From positions 80,113,178 to 80,177,177 of the forward strand of contig CM061241.1 in the NCBI GenBank assembly GCA_030848705.1: a stretch of 64,000 bases of DNA, written 5' to 3'. Position 1 is the stretch's first letter, and every line of letters begins with the position of its first letter. The notes below the pieces were generated by a model that saw only the letters and a program-made list of their open reading frames with translations, made no database searches and was not told where the DNA came from. Positions 37,901 to 50,298 of this stretch are shown here, piece after piece. Position numbers and translations under genes: made by a program. Source of the stretch: Heracleum sosnowskyi. Lineage: Eukaryota; Streptophyta; Magnoliopsida; Apiales; Apiaceae.

Positions 37901-40596
37901 AAGTAGTTAAAATATCAAATATCCTAGAAATTAATATTTTTTTATTCTTCAAATCCTAAAACCATGCATACTTTAGAATCAAAATTGAAGTCCAAAAACT
38001 CTGAGATGGATGCTCAAAATAGGTTAAAGTTTATAAAAATAGATTTCTTGAAACTCGTGTCTTTGTAAATTAAGTACTCCACTTTCCAACACACCGAGTT
38101 GCAACTTGCAAAGTGGCTAAGATATACTATCAAGCCATTACAAATCTGCGGAAACAGGACTAAACATTAAACCAGCTGTTTAAAATTTAAAGTACTAACT
38201 ACTAGAATCACTTGCTGCAGGACCTCTGCATTTGTATGAACGTCTATTCTGATGTTTTGGCACTAGAATAAACCCATTTATAAAATATATTTTTTTAACT
38301 AACCTTTAGACCCGCGTCCATTAGGATTCTTGAATTTTCCTTTGCCGTTTTGCATATGATGGTTCTGGGACTTCGCAAATCTGCCAAAAAGTAAACAAGT
38401 GTATATTATACACCACAGAGGACAAATCTCATATAAACCCTACAGATGGAGAAATAATGAAAACACACCCTTGCGATCTATCCTGTCTTGGATGCCTTTC
38501 AAAGTTCCTGCTTTGAGAATTTCTCCCAGTGTTAGCCATATTGTTATTCAGACTATCGTTATTTGGATTGCCCTGCGTAATTTGGTTGAATTCTTATTAC
38601 AGCAGAGTAAAAAAGCTTATGCATGCAAAGATAATGTCATGTATTACTGGAAATGATAGTGGAACGATAATATATTGAACAAAGAAAGTGAACCTGCAGA
38701 TAATTGATGTGAATCATTAAGATCTGTATTTTACGTAATACAGTAATATTAGTTATTTTGTCGCCTACTTGCCTGTATTTCCAAACATGAAGTAAGATGT
38801 ATCAAAATTTTAGTTATGTATTACACCATTTATGGGTCATATATTTCTGCAAGTTCTTTTTCACCTGGTATTTTGGTTTGCTATATCATATCTACAACAT
38901 AACTTTATTAACATAAGCAAAATAAATGGATTACATCCAAAAAGATGAGCAAACCAACAAAGATAATCTAAAAACTCCCCTAACTAAGACCCAAGCCAAT
39001 ATGTATCCATGCTAGAGTGGCAAAGAGATCATCTCAAGTAGTCTATCTCCTCTTGAGGTATTGATTTTTCATAAACATATTTCTGTCAATGAGAAGAAAA
39101 AACAAGTATTTCGTATGTAACAGTCGAAGGAAACTAGACTAATCTGATCAGCTGGTAGCCTGGTATCAAGAAGAATCACAATGAAGAGTACATTAGATAT
39201 TGTAAGGCAAGTATCCTAGATATACTGCCCCAGAAAAATGATATTTGTTTCATATGCAACTATTGTCTTAAAATTAGAGTCATCGGGAAAAAAATGTCCT
39301 TAAAAATTTGAATCCTTCCACACTATCTGCTAGATATCCACTTATTCACTTAATTAGATTAAACCCAAGGAATTATTATCACATATTCCCAAAGAGACAA
39401 ACATGAAAAGTCTCCCATATGGCCATATTCCATTTGTAAAGGGTGCCTGGGTTATATTCACCCTTATGACATTAAATATCAAGATTAATATGATTGCTTC
39501 AAACTTACAATAACCTTAAAGCTTTCTAAGTTGTTATTTGACTTTAGAAATAGAAATTAAAAAAAAATCATTTGTGGAGAAGAGAGAAGTGTTGTTTGAG
39601 CTTGTGCAGATAAAATCTTACAGTAAAGTCAGCCTAGATTTCCCCCCCAAGACAATTCAAAAATTGCAAGCATTTTTTGTTTAGAATTTTTCTTCATCGT
39701 CATTAAACAAGGAACTAAAAGCTTGTAGCAGAAAACAACATGATATAACTATGTCTTAATCTGGTACAGTAGCACTTTTTTTCTTCACACTAATCTGTAA
39801 ATTAAAAGAGCATCTGAAATCCTCAAGTTAAATACAAATCAGATAAGTATGAAGTCTCGTTTACCTGCTGATTATTGAAACCCTGAGGCTGGAAATTCTG
39901 AGTCTGTTGAGATTGAACCGAACCAAACAGGGCTTGCACCGACGAGTTCCCTTGTAACTGCTGACTACCATTAGCTGCATTCTGCTGTTGATTACCTTGC
40001 ATCGAGATTCCATTAAAACCCATAACCCCAAACTGTTGATTACCATTAAAGGATGGATTTTGGAGACCCCTAACTTGATTTTGAAGAAAAGGCACATTTA
40101 CGCCCATGGGCATTTGAACAAACTGACCAATATTTTGCATCGCAGACGGCATTAAAAACTGCCCCCCATTCGGAAAACCAATACCACCACCCTGATTAAC
40201 CAAATTCTGGGCCAAAATCTGACCATTAAGTTGAGACAAATTAAACTGATTCAAACCCATGTTGCTAAAATTCTGCGGAACAAACCCATTTGGAAACTGG
40301 CCTAAAGACAACATACCATTCTGAAGAAACTGATTATTCAAGAAAGCATTGTTGTTCAAATTTGAAGGGTTGATTAAACCCATTTGAGGCAATAAATTAG
40401 TGGGGTTTGTCTGAAACTTGTTATTAGAATCCATGACCTGCTGAATTAAACATTTTATCATTAGACATGTAACAGTTTGAGCTTAGATACATACATACAT
40501 GAGACATAAAGTAAAAGAAAGTGAGAGAGGAACCTGGTGTTGAGGACCTTTATTGGTTTGTACTTTGCCAGGCCGAGGATTGAAGACCGGACGCAT
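34910..40596 (-). CDS. NUFIP: NUFIP1 homologue (nuclear FMR1-interacting protein, snoRNP assembly)
   Basis: Eight exons: 40534-40596, 39865-40440, 38469-38572, 38304-38380, 37180-37252, 36675-36765, 36504-36566, 34910-35413; 516 residues. Plant NUFIP with the R2TP chaperone helps assemble box C/D snoRNPs in the nucleus. The N-terminal ~210 residues are Asn/Gln/Phe/Gly-rich and low-complexity (repeated NQFLQNG, GNQQQNA-like words). The NUFIP core starts FPPPNYTEQEIHQWREARKR and continues SESNIEK, then KSKKKMAESELADTEAKLRR, and is followed by a basic Arg/Lys/Asn region (KRGRSRNRSNKRGR) and a conserved helical C-terminus (LLQKLLSADIRRDRSRLLQV). The 40441 acceptor could also be used 3 nt later. 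An alternative frame past the stop is noted separately. Confidence 0.88.
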
Positions 40597-40629
40597 TGTA
40601 TGTATAATATATTAATATATACACACACC

Positions 40630-40631
<2 letters not shown>

Positions 40632-40690
<59 letters not shown>
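40632..40690. repeat. (GA)n microsatellite at NUFIP 5' end
   Basis: About 30 uninterrupted GA units, 36 bp upstream of the NUFIP ATG. On the transcribed strand it reads (TC)n, a common plant 5' UTR/core-promoter pyrimidine tract. Confidence 0.85.
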
Positions 40691-40694
<4 letters not shown>

Positions 40695-40946
40695 AAAGGG
40701 TTTAGGGTTTTAGCAAAAGTACGAATTGGGAACTCAACTCAGTCCTGTGACTTCGTTTCCCCTCTTTTCTCGTTGATTTTTTTTCCCCGTGCCTCTTTTT
40801 GGTTTATCTCTTATTTTCGAGTACTAAAAGTTATTACCGTGTACACATCAATCACAAACGTTTTAACTTGTATTTTTTAGCCTCTAAGATACAAAAATAT
40901 ATTTTTTAACTCTTTTTCTATTTATTTTTTTAATAATATCTCTGCA

Positions 40947-41271
40947 CAATATATATCTTTTAACTCTTGAAATATTAAGTTTGATTATTTAACTAGTTAA
41001 ACACCACTACAAACACTACTGACGTACATGAGAGAGACATGAGAAGGGAGAGGGGGCAGTAACACCTAATCAATGATGTCAACATCAATTTTCTTGACTA
41101 TATCATGTTACAATATATATCTTTTAACTCTTGAAATATTAAGTTTGATTATTTAACTAGTTAAGCACCACTACAAACACTACAGGCGTATATGAGAGAG
41201 ACATGAGAAAGGAGATGGGGCAGTAACACCTAATCAATGATGTCAACATCAATTTTCTTGATTATATCATG
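40947..41271. repeat. 164-bp tandem duplication
   Basis: CAATATATATCTTTTAACTC begins at 40947 and again at 41111. The two units (40947-41110 and 41111-41271) match over nearly their full length with scattered substitutions, including the CACTACAAACACTAC and CAATGATGTCAACATCAATT words. Confidence 0.85.
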
Positions 41272-42105
41272 TTTCCAGCTCACAAAAATTCATCAATCAC
41301 CTCTCCTTCAGAAGTTTGACAACTCGCTCATAATTATTGCCCCATCTCACTCTCCCTCCCCCTCCCCCTCCCCCTCCCCCTGTCCTTGTCCCTGTCCATG
41401 TCCCCCTCGTATACCCTTGCAATGATTTTTAACTTGTTACGATCAAACTTAATACTTCAAAGGCTAAAATGTACATATTGTCCGGGGGTATTATTGGAAG
41501 AAAAATAGAAAAAAAAGGGTTAAAAGGTATAATTTTCGTACATTGGGGGCTAAAAGGTAGAAGTTGAAACGTCAGGGGTTGATGGATACACGGTAGTAAA
41601 CTTTAAGGGCAGAAAGGTCATTAAGCCTTTATTTTTATTAAAAGTTAATTAACGACTAAATTGCATTTTAGGTACCTCGAGATTACTATAATTGCACTTT
41701 GATGGCTAAATTTTATTTTTTTTCTTATAACGTGGGGGCTCCGGCCCACCTCCATTATGTAGATCGTCAAATGCTAACAGAGCTAGGGGTATTGTTGTCC
41801 ATGTACATTTGAACGACCATAACTTGTATATATAATCCCAAGAGCCCATCAAGATTTGTTTTGAAGCAGAAATTCTTTACATTAAAACCCTCTTACATGG
41901 CTAATATGTGTTTATGTAGAAGATGGGTTGTGGAAAGGATAGTGTGGACATATGCCAAAGTCGATAAGAGGTTTTTAGGTTATGTTAAAGGTGAAAATGG
42001 TTGTGGTTATTTCATGTGGGTTGATGCTCCATTTCGCAACCGAAGTAAGGGGTGATTGTAGGTTTGTTAAGAAGGCTTCGAAGCATCGATGAAGACAAGA
42101 AAGCA

Positions 42106-43185
42106 TGTTAGATGTGAGTGTGAACGAAAGATAATACAGAGGGGAGTGAATTTATTATCACCGATTTCTTGAACCAACAACAACAAGTAACTCTGTGTGT
42201 GATAGTTTTTACGGAAGTTTAAAGAACAACAAAGATTACTTTTCAATCTAATGGTGTTTTATTAGATTGTGTGTTGCTACAACCTATGGATACAAAAGTA
42301 TTCTCAGCTTCGTTTTTCTCAGAGAGATAGTTCTTGATTTACACTTGAAAAATGTTAATAGCTAAAGTGTGTGACATGTGGACTTATAGAGACATGCACG
42401 ATTCACTTTTACAGATTAAGAATATGACAAATTGTCCTAACCGTCTATGTCTAACCAAAATTTGCATAAGAGATTATTCGCTAACATAGATCCACTTCTT
42501 TAGTTGGACCACCTTTGACTTCTCTCTCTCAGTTGCTCTTTAGAATTCCCATGCACTTTTGCAAAGTGTTGGACCACTTACAGAAGTACAAGACTTACTG
42601 ACTCTTTGTCCTGATGTTCAGAATTTGTCTTCTTTAGTTAGCTTAAATTCCGCATTCGATAACTCTGGCTATGGCTGACTCGAAAACTGGACTTCTCGAA
42701 TCAGTCATTTTCTTTACTTCTCGAATCACGTCAAGTTGGACTTCTCTAGTGCAGACTTCTCGAATCAGCATTCAGGCTTAACTAATTCTGGACAACTCGA
42801 ATTAGTTGTCTTGACTTCTCGAAGTTTCTTGTCTAGACTTCTCTAATCTTCCTTCTTGACTTCTCGGATTTGGACTTCTCTAATCTGACAATTCTGAACT
42901 TCTTTAACCTTTGTCTAAGAACATTTTCACTTCAACTCTTGTAACTTCTTTATTAAAGACCTTCTTTATAAACATAAGGAGCATGCTCAAGGATGATCTT
43001 TTTCCTAGACATTATTATTACTTCTGGCCTATGTACAACCAGCTTCAAGAGTTGCAGCTACATAGTCTAGGCATACACTTGAGCTTAATGATCAGGATTA
43101 AAGAGTTTCCCAGCTAGGAACATGACATTCGAGTATTATAGGCTTGTTATGTAAACTGTGTTTAGACATACCTCTGTAACTAACA
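42106..43185 (-). repeat. 3' LTR of SIRE-like element
   Basis: 1080 bp, TGTTAGATG...AACTAACA. It contains a cluster of TTCTCGAA palindromes (42693, 42718, 42757) and a full TTCTCGAAGTTTC at 42816-42828, with many related ACTTCTCTAATC words. Confidence 0.93.
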
Positions 43186-46100
43186 ATCTCCCCCAATTTT
43201 TGAGTAAGATCATTAGTCATAAATTTATGTCTGATAACAAGCCTATTAAAGATAAAAGGATTCATGGATGAGTAGATATGACAGTTGAGCATCTGCAAAG
43301 AGTTCAGTTATTGAATATCTCACAAGTAGAAGACTTATTAACCATGTTTCTTCTGATAAACATGTATGGCCATGATTAAATCATCTTCTGCTTGGTTTTT
43401 TTGCTCCCCTTTGCATTTCCATCTATGACCCTTTTGATAACTCCTAGCACAGTTATACATCTCATTCTATACTATCATTGGGAAAATCTGTTGTGAGGAG
43501 CTTATCCATCTGATCCACACTTGAGCAATGAAGAGCTGCAACCGTCAAATGTGGTGGAACAGATGATGATCTTGGGAGACTGTCATGTTGCACAGACCCC
43601 CGGTTGAGTAAGAGCTACAGCTAGGCTCTTCAGGATGGAATGAAATTTGATTATCAGAATCCAGCTATTGAATAGCTGTAGATTCTGATGATGTCTCCAT
43701 TGAAATGGGATGTGTTACATCGCCAGTTTTATAGGTCTGTGAAGGCAATTCCAAATCCAAGTGGATTGGAGAAATATTCACAGAGTCTCTAGTAAAGACT
43801 GGTGAAACCTCTATACTTCTGATGGTGTCATTAGAATATGCCCCAGCAAACATTTCTAGACCATCTAAATGGAGGATATGGGTGGTGAGCAAAGTGTCAA
43901 GCACTAAGTCACTTGAAATGATTGGCTCCACAGGGAAAAAGAGAATCTTGTGGATCAATTCCTTGTTTCTCAATTACTTGAATTGCAGGTTGAGAAGAAA
44001 TATAGTGTGTATTAGGTTCTGGAAGAAAAGTGTTTGTAGAGATTGATTTTGGCAACTCCCCCTGAGAGGAAGAGGGAGTTTCAATAGAGTTGTGTGTGCA
44101 TCTAACAAATTGTAGAACCACCTTTATTTCTCCATGTGCAGACTCTCTTCAAATGTATTTCACTCAAGTCACTCTTTTGAGAAAGTACTGCCCTCCTTTT
44201 ACAACTACATCCAGTTGGGTGAATGCAGAGGTAGTTACTCCTATTAGCTCATGCTACTAACTTCTAGTTGAGACTGACTACTCCTTTCTACTAGTCCTTT
44301 TAACTAGCTACTTCTCCCCCTTAGGCTTGGAATCAGACAATGGTTAAGGGAAAGTGAAGAAAAGAAGCAGTAGCTTAGTCATGTTTGAAGATTGGTACCG
44401 AGTTAGAGCTAGGCCAAATAGTGAAACCTCATATTCATGTATCAAGATACAAGAACAATTGAACTTATTGTCTCAACATCTGAAGCAGATGAATCTTTGA
44501 CAACAATTGTGAGGGATTGATGTTCAATAAATGAACCTCCAATGGAATTGGAGTGGATTTGAATGGATCCCCCTCAGGATGACCATCCTCAAACCATGTA
44601 ACCAATGAAGGTTTATTGCATCTGAAATGTGCAGAGCTGATCACAGGGTATTCACTAAAAATTGATGAAACCCCTGTGTTTTTTTTGACATCATCAAGAG
44701 CTACCTCAGCATGTAGTCTCTAGTCAAACAAGATGAGGGTTCTGAGTGGTAAGCTTAATGCAAGCATTAAGTTACTTGAATAGCTTGGCTTAACAAAGAA
44801 TAGAAAATGCTAATTTTGTCCAAGAAATTCAATTTCTTGAACACTCAGAGTCTATGAAATGTATGAGATTGTGATATAAGTGTGCATAGACATGAGTGTT
44901 AGCAACTTTCCCGAAAAAATGGAAAAGTTTCAAAGTCCATGAATCATTAAAACAGAGTCAATTCTTACCAAGTAGATTTTAATCCAATTGTTAAAAATTA
45001 ACTTAGTCTTTTTTATTTAGGTTTTCATTTTACCAAGAGCAAGTAAAATGCTTCATTTGAGATGAAACTGAAGATGTTGTTTGTGTTACCCCTGTGTCTT
45101 AGCATTGAATCTTTTGTTAGAATGTTAGAATTAATCACAGATTAAATTAACATTTAAGTACAACACACAAGGATAAGTAAAGATAGAGCATTCAATCACA
45201 CAAACAAGTATCAACATATAATTCATATAACATGAATAAGAAATCAAGCAAGGGACAATAGAAAGAAATTTGGAGATAACCAATAGAGTTAGTTAACAGT
45301 GCAAATTTCATTTGACTTTAAATAGAGAGGATTACAAGATTTAAAAAAAAACAGAAACATGTAGGGAAAAATCTATCTAATCCTAAGAACTAGACGAATA
45401 GTCCCTCTTCCTTTTCTTGTTTGCCTTTGTATCTTCCCCCCTCATGTGAAGGATCTTAGATATGGTTACAACTAGGCCTATGATCCGTTCACGCTCTTCT
45501 ATAGGTCTTATTCTTGCTGCTTCACGTTGCTCCTGAAACATGATGAGATCATACAACATGAATTGAAGTTCTAGTTCTTGTTCCCAGTTTAGTTTGGCTC
45601 TTACAATATCCGGAACTGCATCAGCGACGTAGATGTTGCCATCAATGCGAATGGTATAGTCTCTGTAGTTAAAGTACACTTCATCGATGGTATAAGACTT
45701 TGTGCAGATTGCCATTTTAGAGAAGAATGTGGGGATTGCACAAAGGTTGAGAAAGAATGACAGGGTTTTGGGAAGATGATGAGAGGTGATAAACACTACA
45801 ATGGTTTAAATAGAGGGGGGTTTAGAAATACGAAGAGACGCAAACACACCATCAAAAGACACACTCTATAAACACCAGTCATTATTGCATGCAGTCTTTA
45901 CTAGAAATTACTAATATCTCTCTTAGATTTCCTAGAAAGTGTCATGATTAATCTAATTTTAAAAAAAATAGATTAACTGTCACACGCAAGACTGTTGCAC
46001 GCAGAATAAAATATATCTGAAATAATCTAGCACACATAAGCATGACACATATAGAATCAATTAGCATATTAACATGCATGCACATAGATCATGACAAATA

Positions 46101-46850
46101 ATTTTATTACCACATAACTCGTAACAGAATATTAGAATAAAATCATATATTCTATTATAAGCTTCTAAGACTCAGTCGAAGTTGTACTTAGCTGGATGTG
46201 AGAGATGAGCCTTGCTAAGTATCAAACCATGTGAGCTTCATCCCTTTCTTGAAACCTGTCAATTACTGTAAGTAATCTACAAAATCAAACTGTCAAATCA
46301 TACAAGATCTAGAAAGAGAATGAGAGATATTGATTAGCATAATGACCTAATTCGATAAGTCCAAAATGTACTCTAGTAAAAACTTGACTTATCGAATTAA
46401 TTGATCAAACGCTAAGATCATGCAAATCGACATCTCAAAAATAACTTTATTTTGAGTATGTGTTCGAGAACTCATTTTAACTGATTCGAGAACTCAAAAA
46501 TGTTTTATTCGAGAACTCAAGATTCGAGAACTCTAATAACACTAATTCGAGAACTCAAAAACAGTGAATTCGAGAACTCTAGAATTAGAAGCACAAGTCG
46601 ATTAACAGACTATCATGCTATACTCAAAACTTAACTTCTCACCATATTAAAAATTAAGGAAGTATTCATTAATTTCTAATGATGAATCTCAGAATTTAAA
46701 ACAATAAATTCCAAGTTGCGTGGCACAAATTAAAAAATGTGCAATAATTGACTGAAATGTTTATAAACCACATTTAAATTGTTTTCAACACTAAAATATT
46801 AGAGATTTAAGCATGGTGAAAGCACATTATTGCTGCCGAGCTCAGACATT
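43186..46850 (-). other. SIRE-like element: long region between pol and 3' LTR with remnant extra ORFs
   Basis: Minus-strand open frames at 45383-45796, 43909-44121 and 43665-43973. The block at ~43690-44100 is a diverged duplicate of ~44500-44950 (both contain the AAG(T/C)NACTTGAA and GGTGAAACC/GATGAAACC contexts). An array of TTCGAGAACTC lies at 46463-46579. In the SIRE lineage this position holds an envelope-like or other additional ORF. I see no clear signal peptide or fusion motif here. Confidence 0.6.
45383..45796 (-). CDS. Unrecognised additional ORF in SIRE-like element (137 aa)
   Basis: An intact frame between pol and the 3' LTR. A likely start is the internal MAICTKSYTIDEV. The middle is charged and helical (WEQELELQFMLYDLIMFQEQ), and the C-terminus is basic with an NLS-like cluster (KANKKRKRDY) and a Ser tail. 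I recognise no family. It is among the least damaged frames in an otherwise decayed element, though short enough that chance survival is possible. Confidence 0.4.
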   Translation of the reverse strand: MFITSHHLPKTLSFFLNLCAIPTFFSKMAICTKSYTIDEVYFNYRDYTIRIDGNIYVADAVPDIVRAKLNWEQELELQFMLYDLIMFQEQREAARIRPIEERERIIGLVVTISKILHMRGEDTKANKKRKRDYSSSS

Positions 46851-46852
46851 TA

Positions 46853-49102
46853 CTATTGACCTGTGGGTGAGGAATTCAACATTCCAATCTCATTAACCAA
46901 CCTTATAAAGGTGGCCTCATCCAGAGGTTTAGTAAAAATGTCTGTTAATTGTTTATCAGTAAGAACATAGTGCAATTCAATAGTTCCATTTGTAGCATGT
47001 TCCCTGATAAAATGATATCTGATGTCAATTTGCTTTGTTCTGGAATAATTGACGGGGTTTGCAACTATAAATATTGCACTTGTGTTGTCACACATAATAA
47101 GAATCCTTTCCAACACAAGTCCATAATCTCTTAGTTGGTTCCTTATCCAAAGCACTTAAGGACAACAACTTCCAGTAGCTATGTACTCAACCTCGGCTGT
47201 GGAAGTTGACACAGATTGTTGTTTCTTACTATGCCATGAAACTAACCTCTGTCCTGAGAATTGGAAGCTCCATGATGTGCTCTTCATATCCACTCTGCAT
47301 CCAACATAGTCAGCATCATAGTAACCAACCACATTGAACCCAATATCCTTAGGATACCATAGACCGAGATTATGTGTCCCCTTTAGATATCTGAAAATTC
47401 TCTTGATAGCAATCATGTGAGATTCCCTGGGATCATATTGAAACCTTGCACACATACATGTAGCAAACATGATGTTTGGTCTACTAGCAGTGAGATAGAG
47501 TAGTGATCCAACCATGCCTCTGTAAACTGAGATGTTCACCTTGTTTCCTTTCTTATCTTAATCCAGCTTGATGGCAGGTCACATTGGAGTTTTAGCAGGA
47601 TAGCAATCTTCTAAGTCAAACTTCTTCAACAGATACTTGACATACTTGGATTGACTTATGAAGATGTCATCTTTCCTTTGACTCACTTGTAGCCCTAGAA
47701 AGAAGGATAACTCTCCTATCATGCTCATCTCATATCTGTTTTGCATTAGTTTGGAGAATCTTTGACAAAGCTTCTCATTGGTAGATCCAAAAATGATATC
47801 ATCCACATAGATTTGAACAAATATCATATCATTTCCATGCTGCTTGTAGAACAATGTCTTGTCAATGGTGCCTCTAGTAAATCCGTTTTCCAAGAGAAAT
47901 AGAGATATAGTTTCGTACCATGCTCTGGGTGCTTGTTTGAGACCATATAGAGCTTTTAGAAGCCTATACACAAAGTCAGGAAAATGAGTATCTTCAAAGC
48001 CATGGGGTTGTTGAACATAAACTTCTTCTTCGAGATCTCCATTCAGAAAGGCACTTTTCACATCCATTTGATACACTTTGAAATTTGAGTGTGCAACAAA
48101 TGCAAGGAAAATTCTGACGGCTTCCAACCTTGCAACTTGTGCAAAAGTCTCATCATAGTCAATTCCTTCTTGTTGAGAGTATCCTTTTGCAACCAGCCTA
48201 GCTTTGTTTCTAATGACAACACCATCTTCATCAACTTTGTTTTTCAGACAACGCTTCATCAACACTTTTATGTTCTGTTTGGGACAAGAGCATCCTTAAA
48301 GAAATTCATTCTGAGTTGTTCTTCTTGTCCTCACTCTTGCACTTGGATCCCCAATTATTTAATCTGCAGTGTGGCTTTTATCCCATTTTCTTGTGTGATT
48401 TCCTGCAGGTCTGTGCAAGGAGGTTGCTTATGTGTTGATTTTATCCTGATTAGCTTCTTCTGTGCCATGAGTCTCATTCCTTGATATAGAATGTGTAGTA
48501 GGTTGAGCCTGGCTTGCCCCCCTGTGCTAGTGCTCACATTTCTTGAGGATGAATGTGTAGAGGGTTCAGCACAATGCACAGTCTCTCTATCTCTCTTTGG
48601 AATTTTTGATTTGCTTGAGCTTCTTCAATCACCAATTATTCAATCTCATCTCCCACAAGCTCTAGATAGCCTTGGTTTTCAAATCTTAAGGGTGCACTTT
48701 CTTCCTCATTATCATCTTTAAGACCAGAGTAAGAGTTGTAATAAAATGTTACATTAGTGCTCTCCATCACCTTTTGTTGATCAATCACATATACTTTGAA
48801 GGTTGTCCTGTCTAGTGAGTATTCCAGGAAAATTCCATCAAGTAATCAAACTTCCCAACATTTTCTGAATTATCTTTTAACACAAAGCATTTGCTTCCAA
48901 AAGCATGAAAATGCTTAAATGAGGGCTTCCTTTCAGTCATCGAGTTATAAGGAGTCTTGTCAGTGTATTTGTTGACAATGGCTCTGTTCTGAACATAGCA
49001 TGCAGTATTCACATCTTCAGCCCAAAAACATGTTGGCAGTTTTGCATCTAGTATCATAGTCCTTGCAGCTTCAATTAGAGTCATATTCTTTCTCTCAACC
49101 AC
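46853..49102 (-). pseudogene. SIRE-like pol, C-terminal integrase through RNase H, multiple stops
   Basis: Reading on minus: the integrase C-terminal segment (VERKNMTLIEAARTM, 48812-49102), a decayed linker, reverse transcriptase (47579-48265: ARLVAKGYSQQEG, FLNGDLEEEVYV, YVDDIIFGS), then RNase H (YDADYVGC, STAEVEYIA, CDNTSAI, TKQIDIRYHF). In-frame stops lie at 47579-47581, 47558-47560 and 47156-47158, with more lesions in the linker. Confidence 0.88.
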
Positions 49103-50274
49103 ACCATTTTGTTGAGGTGTTCTTGGTGCATAGAATTGTTGAGAAATGCCACTCTCTTTGCAAAAAGCATCAAGAGTTGCATTTCTGAACTCAGTTCCAT
49201 TGTCACTTCTAACTCCTTGTTCACTTTCTTGATGTGCTCAATGATCAACTGTGGAGCTTCATCTTTTGATGCCAGAAATTCAACCCAAGTATACCGTGAA
49301 TAATCATCAACCATCACTAAGGAATACTTTTTCTTTCCCAGGGACATAACATTGACATGGCCAAACAGATCTGAGTGAATCAGTTGGAGAGGTTTTGTGA
49401 TGGAAGAGATAGTCTTTGACTTGTGACTAGATCTCTTAAACTTTCCCTTCTGGCACGCCTCACACACTCCTTCAAAATAGAACTCATGTGTAGGCTTGCC
49501 TCCAGCTTCCTCGTAGCCGCTCCAAATTTCTTGACAGACTCATTCACAATCAAGGCACATGAGGTGTTGATCATGTTACCTTGATTAGCTTGAATAGCTC
49601 TCTTTTGAATAAGTTCCAACTCACGAGTCTTCAGTACCCCATACAAAACATCATAGGAGACCTTGGTCAGATCTCTGTCTCTCAGAGAGTTCACTCTAGG
49701 CTCTAGATGGTTTGGTACCGTCAAAAGAAACTTCATGTTTAGCTCCTTGGTAGAGTAAACCTTGCCACTTAGCTGAAGCTCGTTAATGAGCTTATTGAAA
49801 CGTTCAAAGACATCAGTGATTCCTTCATTTGGTTGAGCCATGAAGGCTTCATATTGACATATAAGAATCTGTTTTTTGTTCTCCTTGACCACCTCAGTCC
49901 CTTCACATAACACCTCTATCATTTCCCACATATCCATGACGGTTCTATAGGCCGAAATACTCCCGAACATTGACAGATCCATGGAGTCAATGATGATTGT
50001 CGAGGGCCACCTTTTATTTCTCATATTCATTCCATTTGGATGAATCTTTCAGAACAGTTTTACCAGGATTGATGGTTGTCTCTTTAGTGACATTGTCAAA
50101 GTGTTCCATAGGAACAAAAGGGCCAGGCTTTAAAATCTCAAGATAAAGAGGGTTTGCAACTTTGATAAACAAGAGCATCTTCATTTTCCACAAGTTGTAG
50201 TGCTCCTTATCAAACTGGGGGATCTTGATACTACAAGTCTTTTATGCACTCATCTTGATCTTTTACTGTTTGAA
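49081..50274 (-). pseudogene. SIRE-like gag joined by deletion to integrase
   Basis: Gag begins near 50272 but meets a TAA within its first codons, and again around 50035. The readable gag (49380-50030) includes MDLSMFGSISAYRTVMDMWE and NELQLSGKVYSTKELNMK. At about 49505 it jumps to integrase sequence (VCEACQKGKFKRSSHKSK, VDDYSRYTWVEF). The zinc knuckle, protease and pre-integrase parts normally between are absent, so an internal deletion occurred. Confidence 0.82.
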
Positions 50275-50298
50275 ACAACAGTCTACTTTGATACCACT

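Larger units (their letters stand above)
40597..41653. other. NUFIP promoter region with repeats
   Basis: Contains the (GA)n tract at 40632-40690 in the presumed 5' UTR/promoter, a 164-bp tandem duplication (40947-41271) and a CCCTCC-type low-complexity run at 41341-41405. The plus-strand frame across that run (41237-41425) is a low-complexity artefact. Confidence 0.6.

Noticed and set aside
41237..41425. Plus frame with Ser-Pro/Cys-Pro repeats
   Set aside because: Low-complexity CCCTCC run; not protein-like beyond the repeat.
46463..46579. Possible CRISPR-like array (regular short repeats)
   Set aside because: Repeats are only about 11 nt with irregular 10-30 nt gaps in a plant retrotransposon; not a CRISPR.
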